A stretch of DNA of 64,000 nt, taken from the NCBI GenBank assembly GCA_028554755.1, contig JAPTOF010000017.1, forward strand, positions 1,426,001 to 1,490,000. Direction: 5' to 3'. Every line of letters starts with the position of its first letter. The stretch's first letter is position 1. Below are positions 49,808-60,044 of this stretch, piece after piece. The notes beneath the pieces were generated by a model. The model did not search any database and had not been told where the DNA came from. It worked only from the letters and a program-made list of their open reading frames with translations. The position numbers were made by a program, and so were the translations under genes. The stretch comes from Cordia subcordata. Taxonomy: Eukaryota; Streptophyta; Magnoliopsida; Boraginales; Cordiaceae.

Positions 49808-50521
49808 GTCAAGTTTATAATTTTACTTCAAGTATTTTATTTTTTACAATATTTTTTATTTCTATTTTTTTACCATTTTTACTATTTTTTTCCTTTTAAT
49901 TTTATTTTATTTATAAATTTGTTTTTAACTCATATTTCAAGAAATAAGATTCTTTTAGTTATTATTCTAAATTAGGGATTTGATTTAGCTTTAAAATTTT
50001 ATTCAACAAAAATGATTTCTTTTTTTTTTACTTCATTTTTTTTTTTGGCCATTTCCACTATATTTTGTGTCTTGAAAACACCAAGTCTATTGACAATAAT
50101 CTACCACATCATCTAACCCCACGTCGACAAAGGTAAGTTCAACACAGTTAATTTAAGAAATTTTTACTCATTAGATTACAAACATTACTATTTTGGTATA
50201 TAAATTTCAAAAATTGGTCATTTAACTCATTAAATTCACCATCCGTACCCTCCTGAATTACACAGGTAAAGAGTACTCATTTGAATTAGTAACAAAAGCG
50301 AGTTGGCCTATTTATACAAAATTTCCGCTCTCAAGTGTCCGCAAGCTTGGACCATTTATACAAAGAAAGAACAATATTTCTTCTGCGAGATGTCGAAAAC
50401 TACATCTGATTAGAAGCTCATAGCTACATGAATTGAAGGCTTTGTGAACATGACATTCATCTAGCAACATGATTTTTTGAGTTTTTCATCAGACCTTCTT
50501 GAACAACGGCAGGATATTTCC

Positions 50522-50524
50522 TTA
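50522..50524 (-). other. Stop codon replacing the first Gln of the POLD3 PIP box
   Basis: The frame reads GGSKDLK-TAA-GNILPLFKKV-TGA. A single C-to-T change (CAA to TAA) removes the whole PCNA-interacting motif and leaves everything before it in frame. The normal stop would be TGA at 50489-50491. Confidence 0.88.
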
Positions 50525-52186
50525 CTTTAGGTCCTTACTTCCGCCCTTTTTGCTTCCGACTTCGCTGGCTGGATTTGACGAAGGATTGCTTCCCATTGCA
50601 GGTGACTTTTTCGTCTCAGGTGGCCTGTATCAGAACCAAATGTTTAATCGATCATTCAACATACATTACAACGATCTGAACTAATGGTAGCCACAAATAA
50701 GAAGACAGTCATTACGCCTAAAACTACTTCTACGCTGATATGAATATTTAGAGCTGCATTTGTATACCGAGTGAAAGAAAATTAGCACAAAACTACTTCT
50801 ATGCTGATATGAATATAATTTTCTTTTCACCCGTATCTCACAATAACAATAGCGGTCTTTCTAATCCCTGTGGTATATCAGTAGTCAGGGTGTACGAGTT
50901 ATCAAACAAATTCGAAATTGACAGAAAATTTAGAATTTTTTCTGCTGAATTGAACTCAGAACTGCAGAAAAGTCTTCAGGATTGAAAGTTACATTATCCA
51001 AAAATTTAGAATTGTTTCTGCTGGGTGACAAAGAACATCTAGCGATTGAATTCGGAACTGCAGGACGGGTTTGATAGTACATTGTCTGATTTTTTTCAGA
51101 GTTCTTCCTACAGCTATAATCTTTTAAATCTAGAGTGGGAGGATCAATGATAATGAAATTGCAAAACCAATCCACTTTATGGTTATCACTATGTCATAGA
51201 AGCTATGGTCAGACTGACATGTTCCCGAAAGGTTTCAGCTTCCAAGAAACTGCTCAATGGCATTTGGGAAGCAATATGAGAAACAACAAGGAAAATAGGG
51301 GCAAAGTTGGGATCATCATGATGAACATATTAACTGCATTCTCCGATTGAGACACAATGAGTGCTCATGCATTCATCCCTGGGGCACCCACTACAATTCT
51401 CTCAATTAACACTTGATAGAAGAACACAAGAAATAATACATGAGTATAAGACAAAAAAAACATGGAATCCACTCTGACCAACAAAAGCAATTTTTATCTG
51501 TATCTGTTAAATTCATTTCTTCACAAACATCACAAACCAAGGACAAGGAACCTTTTCTGAGATAAAAGATGACTAGGAGGAAGCTATTCAAACACAGTTA
51601 TTTATAGTGAGTAGATTTGAACATGCAATAAAATAAGAAGTACATGTAATTACCTGTTGATGGCATTCTTCACAGCATTGTTAGTTTTCTTTGTTGTTTC
51701 TATCTCAGGTATTATCTCCGTCTCTTCACCCTCCCAAACAACCTCAGCAACTGGATCAGCAAATAGGAATAGTGGAATGAAGCACGCAGGCATGAAGAGA
51801 TTAAAAAGAGAAAAAGAAAGAAGAAAAAGATAATCCTCAGCCTTCATCAGAAGAACTAATATGCCATAAATCATGTCGTAAGGCCACAGAAGATATGCCA
51901 AGGTTTTGGAAAGAGACCCCTCCAGTTAGATCTGCAGCTAAAGACGCACAGATTGCCAACGTTTTGGCTTTGCACATGCACGACCCCACATATTGGCCAA
52001 TGCACCACCACTCATGGAAGAGTTTCTCTCAGTCTTCCCTTTCTTGTTATTAGGAGGCAATTGAGGAAGTTTTCTTTTTCTGAAGCAGACTTGCTATCTG
52101 GTGCATGACTTTCCTGGCCAAGACTATCACTTTTGACATCCATTGGCACGTTGGACGACTGTGGACCAATAGTAAGGCTTGGTTGC

Positions 52187-52519
52187 TGTTGAATGTGGCC
52201 CGTATTCTTAAGTAACAAGAATAGCATATTTCTTTATTAGCATATTACCTTATTCGCTTGTTACCTTTTGTAGCACATAATTAATTAGTTGCCTTTTCTG
52301 CTTAATAGGTTTGGAAAACCTTTGCACTATAAATATGTGGCAATACTCATTATGTGTGTGGGGGTGAGAGAAACCGGAGTGAGAGCCTTGTAGTATTCGT
52401 GATCAATAATAGAATTATTCTCTGCTGCCCGTGGACGTAGGCTTTCACGCCAAACCATGTAATTCTTGTGTCTGTTATTTTTTCTCGTATTCTTCGTGTT
52501 TGCATGTTTTTTCCTAACA
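52187..52519 (+). repeat. 5' LTR of the POLD3 copia
   Basis: 333 bp, TGTTGAATG...CCTAACA. It keeps a TATA box (ctataaatat, 52327-52336) that the 3' LTR lacks. Confidence 0.92.
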
Positions 52520-52639
52520 AACTGATATTAGAGAATAGGTATTTTTATTCCGCTGCGAGAGAGAAAACAAAATTCAAAACTCAACCAAACCAAGCCTTAA
52601 CTTGAAATTTTGCAAAACCAAATTAAGTTTAACCAAACA

Positions 52640-53103
52640 GGGCCTTAAGATTCACCCTTCTTGCCATTTTTTCAAAACCTTTCATTGGAGAAGCAAAATC
52701 AGACGTGGAAGATATCGCTAGCTTCATCGTCGTGCAAGGAACTCAATGGTATCTCTTTCATCGAGTTTGGTCACCAGAGGAGAGAGTTTCCATTGAAGAA
52801 CTCGAAGCTCAAGGTCGCGGAGGTGACGGAGGGTCTTCTTGCCGGGGTCAAAACGGCGATTGGACGGTCACAGGTGAGTCGCTGGCTGACGTGGAGTGCA
52901 TTGGTGTCTACGGCGTCAGCATTGGTGGCTTGGTGCTCGAGCATGCATCGGGCGGGTCTTGGTGGCTTGTTCGGGTGAAAAAGACAAGGGAATTGGGTCT
53001 TGGGTTTTGTTTTTGGGTCGGGTTAGTTTGGTTGTTGGGTTCGGGTAGGAACAGTTTGGTGGTAGATCGGGTTTTAGATCTACTAGATCGGGCCACTGGT
53101 TAG
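52640..53103 (+). other. GC-richer leader segment with open frames of 132 and 105 codons
   Basis: Between the primer-binding site and gag there is a segment of clearly different composition, with one open frame at 52705-53103 (MEDIASFIVVQGTQWYLFHR...) and another at 52661-52978 in a different frame. Neither matches a retrotransposon domain. It also contains a good splice donor (cacag|GTGAGT, about 52871-52876). It may be captured host sequence; no known domain is recognised. Confidence 0.45.
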
Positions 53104-53322
53104 AGGGTTTGTTTGGGTTTTGGGTTAGGCTTGGGTTGAAGGTCTTGGGTTGTTGTTGATTTTTTTTTGTTGTTGGGCTTGGGTAGTTTTCAAAATAAGA
53201 AGAAAAAAAAATTTTTTGGGCTTGGGCTTTGGGTATAGTCTAAGAGAAAAAAAAAAAAAGAAAAGAAAGGAGTATTTATTTATTTTGATTCGGCCTAGTA
53301 CAAGAAGAAAAAAAAAACTGAT

Positions 53323-53575
53323 TTGACCATCGAACCAGATTTGACCTTTGACCAGGGTTGACGGGGTTTGACTTTGACTGTTGACCATTGACCAAGGGTT
53401 GACCGGGTTTAGAGCCTTACCTCACATTTTTCGATGTGCTGAGCCCATTTTTGGGCTTTGTTTTTCCAGATTCTGCTCCGAAGTACGTGTACAGTGTTGA
53501 CTTTGACCAATAGGTTTAACTTTGACCGGTGTTGACCAAAGTTGACCGGGGGTGTTCCTAAGGTTTTTTTGACGT
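53323..53575 (+). promoter_or_regulatory. Cluster of about 15 W-box cores (TTGAC) in the copia leader
   Basis: Counting TTGAC by eye gives about 15 in 250 bases, mostly TTGACC or TTGACT, the core bound by WRKY transcription factors. They lie downstream of the LTR promoter and just before the gag frame begins. The motif density is directly visible; regulation by WRKY proteins is inference. Confidence 0.6.
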
Positions 53576-53639
53576 GATAAATCCGTTTTTGCGATTCGTT
53601 GAGCCAAATTCTATCCCGAAGTGTGAGTTTTGAGCAAAC

Positions 53640-56600
53640 GAAGATATCTTCCATAGGTGAAAAGTTTGAAATCGAGAAGTTTGACGGGAGAATGAGTTTT
53701 AGCCTATGGAGGATCAGATTCAAGGCATTTATCACAATGTAGGGACTTTGGAAAGTCATTGAAGAAGTGATCCCGAAAAAGATGGAACCAGCAGCAAGAG
53801 AAGAACTCGAAGCGAAAGCCTTGAGTGCAATACATATGTCCGTGACAAATGAAGTATTGCTAGAGATTGCTGAGAAAACGATAGCAGTTGAGGCTTGGAA
53901 TACTTTGGTGGAATTGTATGCATCCAAATCTCTTACAAATCGCCTCTACTTGAAGAAGCGATTGTATCATCTTAGAATGAAAGAAGGTACCTCACTAAAA
54001 CAACACCTTTATGAGTTTACCTCTTGTTTTATTGCTTTGAAGGACGTAGGTGTTAAAATTGATGACGAAGACCAAGCTATGATCGTATTATGCTCCTTAC
54101 CGCCTTCATATATGAACTTTGTGAACACTATGTTGTACGGGAGGGATAAAATTACCTTTGAAGATGTGATTACTTCATTAAAATCGAAGGATCTTCAAAC
54201 ACATATTCCATGACACAGTGAAGAAGTTCATGGGGAAGGTTTAGTGAGTAGAGGGAGATCGGAGAATAGAAGAGGATTTTCGAGTAGAAAGAAAAGCAAG
54301 TCAAGGTCAAAATCAAGAGCAAGGAAGCTACGCTGTTTCGAGTGTGGTGAAAAGGGTCACATTAAGAAAGAATGTCCGAAACTGAAAAAGGGAAAGAAAA
54401 AGGTGGAGAATTCAGCTAATGTGGTGGAGAGTGCTGACAGTGATGGAGATAACTCGAGTAGTACTGGGGAAGTTTTGACTGTGAGTGGATCACAGTGGCA
54501 TAATCAATGGATTCTTGATACTGGTGCAACGTTCCATATGTGTCCTAGGCGCGACTGGTTCTCTTCTTATTCCAAAAGAGAAGGGAAAGTCTTTCTAGGC
54601 AATGATCTTTCATTGAAGGTGGAAGGAATGGGCATCGTAAATATCAAGATGTTTGATGGTATTACAAGATCTCTTGAGTGTTGGCATGTACCGGAGATGA
54701 AGAAAAACGTGATTTCTCTTGGGCGTTTGGATTCTCATGGATACAAATTTCGAAGTGAGAATGGTGTCTTAAAGGTGACCAAAGGTGCAATTGTGCTCTT
54801 GAAAGGGAACTTGACTGGCGGCCTATATGTCCTTCAAGGTAGTACAGTTATAGGGGTTGCAGCTGTTACATCCGAGGAAAGTGATAATGACACTACGCAG
54901 TTATGGCACAAAAGGTTGGGCCATATGAGCGAGAGAGGACTGACCGAGCTGAGCAAGAGGAATTTGCTTTGTGGACAAAGAACTGGAAAGCTTGAATTCT
55001 GCGAGCATTATGTCTTTGGAAAGCAAACTAAGGTGAAGTTCAGCAAGGGGCAGGAGAACACCAAAGGTACACTGGACTATATTCATTCCGATCTTTGGGT
55101 TCCTAATAAAGTCTCTTCCAAGAAAGGTGCCAGGTATTACATCACTTTCATTGATGCATACTCTTGGATGATGTGGGTATACTTCTTGAAAACTAAAGAT
55201 GAGGCGTTTTCAACATTTGTCGAGTAGAAGACGTTGATTGAGAAGCAGACTGGTAAACAAATTAAGCATCTTAGGACTGACAATGGGTTGGAATATTGCA
55301 ATAAAGAGTTTGATGAAGTCTGCAGGAAACATGGCATTGTGAGACACTGCACATGTATAGGGACACCACAACAAAATGGAGTTGCAGAATGCATGAATAA
55401 AACTCTGGTGGAGAGAGCTCGTTCTATGCTCTTCCAATCTGGTTTGAGTAAAGACTTTTGGCTGAAGCCGTGAATATGGCATGTTACTTGGTGAATAGGT
55501 CTCCATCCAAAGCTATTGAATTAAAAACTCCTTTTGAGTTATAGTCTGGTAAGCCTGCTGACTACTCTCTATTAAGGGTGTTTGGTTGCCCTGCATACGC
55601 TCACGTGAAGAATGGTAAGTTAGAGCCGAGGGCAAAGAAATGCATATTCCTAGGCTATGTATCCAAGAGGAAAGGATACAGGTTGTGGTGCACAGATCCA
55701 AATTCTCCAGGTTTCCTCATCAGTAGGGATGTGACATTCAATAAGTCTGCTTCATTAGACCAAGAGAAAGAGAAAGCGGTAGCTGGTTTAGACCACTGTG
55801 TCAAAAAGCAGGTGGAGGTATTTGCTAATGTTCCAAATGTTCTATCTAGCAATAGTAGCAGTCAAATTCAGCTGACTCAACCAACTAAGGTGCATGATCA
55901 AAATGTGCCTGAACAACAGAAGTACATCATTGCCATTGGGCTAGAAAAGAGACAGATTAGAGAGCCTCAAAGGTACGGCTACGCTGATCTTGTTGCTTAT
56001 GCTTTGACTGTTGCCGAAACAATTGAAGGACATGAGCTGAATTCATACAAAGAGGCCATATCTGGGAAAGATTCTGCTCAGTGGGTGGGTGTCATGAGTG
56101 AGGAGATTGAGTCTCTTCATAAGAATCAAACATGGGAGCTTGTTGAATTGCCTAAGGGACAGCGAGTTGTCGGTTACAAATGGGTTTACAAGAAAAAGGA
56201 AGGTACTCCAGGGGTTGAATGTCCTCGATACAAGGCACGGTTGGTAGCAAAAGGCTATACACAAAAGGAGGGTATTGACTTCAACGAAGTGTTCTCTCCG
56301 GTTGTGAAGCATAGTTCCATTAGGGTTTTACTTGCCTTGGTTGCTCTTCATGACTTAGAGCTTGAGCAGCTAGATGTGAAAATGGCGTTTTTGCATGGTG
56401 ATCTTGAAGAGAAAATTTACATGAGTCAACTGGAAGGGTATATAGTTCCTGGTAAGGAGAACCATGTTTGCAAACTGAAAAAGTCCTTGTATGGGTTGAA
56501 GTAGTCGCCTCGGCAATGGTACAAGAGATTTGACACATTCATGGTAGGTGCTGGATACACAAGAAGTACCTATGATAGTTGCATGTATCTCAAGAAGCTT

Positions 56601-57610
56601 CCAGATGGTTTGTTTGTGTACTTGTTGTTGTATGTCGATGATATGCTTATTGCTGCAAAAAGCATGTCTGCCATCGACAAATTAAAGAAGCAGCTGGGTG
56701 ATGAGTTTGAGATGAAGGATCTTGGAGCAGCAAAGAAGATTCTTGGCATGGAGATTCGCAGGGATAGAAACGCTGGGAAGCTATTCTTGTCTCAACAGAG
56801 TTATATTGAGAAGGTGCTGGAGCGTTTCGGAATGCATAAAGCTAAGCTTGTGAGTGTGCACTTGCTGCTTATTTCAAGTTATCTTCAGATTTGTCACCTA
56901 AAATCGAGGAGGAGGTGGAGTATATGTCTCATGTTCCATACTCGAGTGTTGTTGATAGTTTGATGTATGCTATGGTGTGTACTCGTCCTGACATTTCAAA
57001 TGCAGTTAGTGTTATGAGCAGGTATATGGCATCACTTGGGAAAACACACTGGGAAGCGGTGAAATGGATAATGAGATATTTGCCTGGCACTGCGAATATA
57101 GGATTGCTATTTAGCAAGATCACTGGAGATTGCGCAAGGTTGATGGGTTATTGTGATTTTGACTTTGCGGGTGACCTTGATAAGAGAAGATCTCTGACGG
57201 GTTACATGTTTACTCTCTCTGGATGTGCTATCAATTGGAAAGCGACATTACAGTCTACTGTGGCATTGTCGACTACTGAAGCAGAGTACATGGCGATTGC
57301 AGAAGCTGTGAAGGAGGCCATATGGTTACAAGGCCTGGTTCGTGATCTTGGACTGCAGCAAGATACAAGTGTAGTCTTTTGTGATAGCCAGAGTGCAATC
57401 CATCTGACGAAGAATCAAATGTATCATGAGAGGACTAAACACATTGATATCAGATATCACTTTATCAGAGATATTGTGTCACAAGGAATCATATCGGTAC
57501 AGAAGATATCTACCCATAAGAATCCAACAGATATGATGACTAAGGTGGTTCCAGTCAGCAAGTTCAAGCATTGCTTGCACTTGGTTGCTATTTACGGTGC
57601 GGAGCATTGA
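53640..57610 (+). pseudogene. Copia gag-pol polyprotein with several stops and frameshifts
   Basis: Order seen: gag (EIEKFDGRMSFSLWRI, then SLTNRLYLKKRLYHLRMKEG); zinc knuckle CFECGEKGHIKKEC (about 54330); protease WILDTGATFHM (about 54509); pre-integrase LWHKRLGHMSERGL; integrase with DYIHSDLW, RTDNGLEY and GTPQQNGVAE (55070-55390); RT with KARLVAKGYTQKEGIDF (56238) and YVDDMLIA (56632); RNase H with STTEAEYMA and [15 protein letters not shown] (57270-57470). Lesions: TAG 53740, TGA 54211, TAG 55225, frameshift near 55470, TAG 55542, TAG 56502 (in YGLK-stop-SPRQWY), and a frameshift near 56860-56890. The lineage looks Tnt1/Tork-like from the RT and RNase H style; this is an inference. Confidence 0.93.
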
Positions 57611-57681
57611 GCTCTTAGAGGCAGTTGGCTGCAGGGATGATGGTGTATTGATTGAAGCGAATACGTGCCAAGGTGAAGATT

Positions 57682-57976
57682 TGTTGAATGTGGCCCGTAT
57701 TCTTGGGCAACAAGAATAGCATATTTCCTTATTAGCATATTACCTTATTCGCTTGTTACCTTTTGTAACACATAATTAATTAGTTGCCTTTTGTGGCAAT
57801 ACTCATTATGTGTGAGGGGGTGAGAGAAACCAGAGTGAGAGCCTTGTAGTATTCGTGATCAATAATAGAATTATTCTCTGCTGCCCCATGGACATAGGCT
57901 TTTAAGCCAAACTACGTAATTCTTGTATCCGTTATTTTTTCTCGTATTCTTCGTGTTTGCATGTTTTTTCCCAACA
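57682..57976 (+). repeat. 3' LTR of the POLD3 copia, TATA box deleted
   Basis: 295 bp. Relative to the 5' LTR it lacks the 39 bases equivalent to 52298-52336, including the TATA box. Ends TG..CA are intact. Confidence 0.92.
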
Positions 57977-58404
57977 GTTGCAAAAGCTTTCTTTGCTGAA
58001 GTTGTGCAACTGTCGCACTTTCCTGTGCCAAGTTACTCTTGGACAGCCCTGGGACTTCACTTTTCACCGGTGGTGCATTACTGTTCATAGGTGCACTTCC
58101 AGCATTTCGTTGGACAAGTGACTATGTAAATATTGAAAACCACTTTTCATCTGTATATTATTTTGTGGAAGAATTTCTATGCAAATTATCTAACTCAGTA
58201 AAAATTAAAAACTCATAGGATTTATCCAAGTTACAAAAAGCAGTAACTTAAACTCCTAGAAAGCAAAATATGTGCATTATACCTATTATCTTGCAAACAG
58301 TTATCAACTGTAATGGGCTGTTTGAAGAGCTCTTTAGCTTGAACAAATTCAGCATTCCAAAGGGTTGCTGGATCCTTTGGGATGCAAGCTTGCACACTGT
58401 AGAC

Positions 58405-59424
58405 CTGAATTTAGCAATTGTCATCAAATTTTAGTTTGGCTTCTGCAATAATAAGGGAAAAAATCATTACACTGAGCAATAATTCTTGATGCAACTACAA
58501 ATACCACAATTTTATCATGAAACTGGTTAAATACGGAAAACAAATATTGATCATCCGCCTCATAACCCGCAACTGACTTTTTGGTACATTACTAATTTAC
58601 TATCAATATGTTTGTGGAGTACTCAATTAGAAATCATATTGTTCATGTTCAGTTCCACTTTTAGTACCCGTTTTTGACTTCGGATTCGACTATAGAAGGA
58701 CTTTAAAATCTAATAATTATTTTGGCCATCACCAATGATGTTGATAATTTGATGTGGAAATAGTGTTAACTAGTGGCATGCCCACGTCTCTCAATTTAAA
58801 TTGTTAATAATATTAGTCTGAAAAAATATTATGAATGCATAAATATATGTTTCTTTAAAGAAACAAATGTTTTTAGGAAAAGGTCTGACCACAAAGGACG
58901 AAAAAAAGAATTTATACAAGACAACAAAATTCAATTCTCCACATAGTTCATGTGGTATATTCTTTGGATATAATTTATATGGTTCAAGCATTGAGTACAT
59001 AAGTTCACGAAGCGAGAAAACCAAGAAAAAGACAATAGATACTAAACATGTGAGAAATATGGGAGTTATAATACAAACACCTATTTGATATGGAATGCAT
59101 TAAGAAGAAAATAAAAAATTGATAAGGTCAAATCAGTAGTAGACATAGGAAACATGTGAGTTATAATTTAAACACATGTTCAACATGAGTAACATGGGAG
59201 GTATAATTCAAGTCCATGTTTAATTTGAATTCCACGATAGAAAAGACAAAAAGGTGATGGAGACAAATTCAGAAAATATATACATGTAATGATCTTCATG
59301 CACAAATTAACAAATTCTTTTGAGAAGCTATTATTTATCACTTATGGAGGGAAAGAAACCATAGAATCCATGGGAAGGAAACTCCAAACTCAGTGGAATA
59401 GCTTTTCAAGCTTATTATTTTTTA
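58405..59424. other. No gene seen; expected upstream POLD3 exons absent
   Basis: The acceptor of the first visible POLD3 exon is at 58404/58405. No winged-helix N-terminal exon is recognisable here or further right to 64000. Sequence at 59090-59220 has imperfect repeats of an acatg(t)gagttataat(t/a)-type unit. Confidence 0.45.
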
Positions 59425-59465
59425 CTAGTTTTTAAGCCTGTGCGTCGCACGAGGTTTGCACACAA
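59425..59465 (-). mobile_element. Possible Helitron 3' terminus
   Basis: On the minus strand: CCT-c-GTGCG-a-CGCAC-AGG, an 8-bp stem with one bulge, then CTTAAAAA and CTAG followed by T. Helitrons end in a GC-rich hairpin several bases before CTRR and insert 5' to a T. The hairpin and CTAG-T are visible; the 5' TC end and any helicase were not found, so this is tentative. Confidence 0.35.
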
Positions 59466-59639
59466 ATGACGATATTGGAAATTTAATTTTGGAAATATAT
59501 TATTGCATATTTAAGGTGTTGTGAGGTGAAATTGGTTGGGGCAAACAATAATTGCAGATTGATAAATAAAATGGATAAATTAATTTATTGTAAGATAATC
59601 TATTCAACATTAAGTAATTTAATATATTTGAGATCAAGA

Positions 59640-59712
59640 AATAGTTCAAGTAATTAAGACTATCTTTCAAAAAAAGAGGTTCTAGATTCAAATCTCATGG
59701 GTGGCGGAAGGT
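59640..59712 (+). repeat. tRNA-derived SINE head
   Basis: aaatagttcaagtaattaag (A-box-like) and ctagattcaaatctcatggg (B-box-like) have the spacing of a Pol III promoter, similar to 36540-36612. No full tRNA fold. Confidence 0.4.
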
Positions 59713-59729
59713 TTCAAAAACAACAAAAA

Positions 59730-60032
59730 GAATTGTTGTTTAAAAACGTAATATAATATATTATACTATTTTATACAATTAATTGTGCTTTAATAGTTTT
59801 AATTTGATGTTGGACTTCAATCTCATCAAATATGTATAAATTCTAGTAGTCCTACCCATAAAAAAAATTTATCAGAATATATGGGTCTACGCACAAAAGA
59901 ACCGTATAGATTTATGAGGTAGGTTAAAACCAGTATGATTACAAAACCCAACTTGTGAATCAGATATTCAGCCTATTTTATAAAACTAAAAATAATTAAC
60001 GGTAACCCATTTTAAAGAGAAATATTCCAACA
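59730..60032 (-). repeat. Copia 3' LTR, start clear and far end uncertain
   Basis: On the minus strand the polypurine tract aaagtgggagac (60044-60033) is followed by TGTTGGAATATTTC at 60032, a typical copia LTR start. The other end could not be fixed. Confidence 0.45.
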
Positions 60033-60044
60033 GTCTCCCACTTT

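Larger units (their letters stand above)
52187..57976 (+). mobile_element. Full-length Ty1/copia retrotransposon (Tnt1/Tork-like), mutated, inserted in POLD3
   Basis: The element is 5.79 kb, with LTRs of 333 bp and 295 bp, a degenerate primer-binding site (tgatattagagaa, 52523-52535), a long leader, gag-pol in the order gag-protease-integrase-RT-RNase H, and a polypurine tract (ccaaggtgaagat) before the 3' LTR. By hand count the LTRs differ by about 16 substitutions over ~293 aligned bases plus one 39-bp deletion, so the insertion is not recent. Several stops and frameshifts make it inactive by itself. It sits antisense to the POLD3 gene. Confidence 0.93.
52182..57981. repeat. 5-bp target-site duplication GTTGC around the copia insertion
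   Basis: GTTGC at 52182-52186 precedes the TGTTGAATG start, and GTTGC at 57977-57981 follows the CCAACA end. Removing the element and one copy rejoins the POLD3 frame (RKLLQQPSLTIGPQ). Confidence 0.92.
50489..58404 (-). pseudogene. POLD3: POLD3 (DNA polymerase delta subunit 3), 3' part, broken
   Basis: Exons seen: 58404-58283 (VYSVQACIPKDPATLWNAEF), an exon from about 58121/58095 to 57977 continuing at 52186 to about 51950, 51750-51654 (AEVVWEGEETEIIPEIETTK), and 50624-50489. Landmarks of plant POLD3 are clear: the VQACIPKDP...ELFKQP segment, ALANMWGRACAKPK, EVVWEGEETE, and the C-terminal PCNA-binding box. Defects: a copia element inside the second exon; a missing base after ASEKE (about 52073) that puts LPQLPPNNKKGK...ALANMWGR in another frame; loss of the acidic/basic middle between WGRACAKPK and AEVVWEGEE; and TAA at 50522-50524 where the Gln of the PIP box QGNILPLFKKV should be. 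N-terminal exons are not present up to 64 kb. POLD3 normally links polymerase delta to PCNA; this copy cannot. Introns are kept, so it is a duplicated gene, not a retrocopy. Confidence 0.88.
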
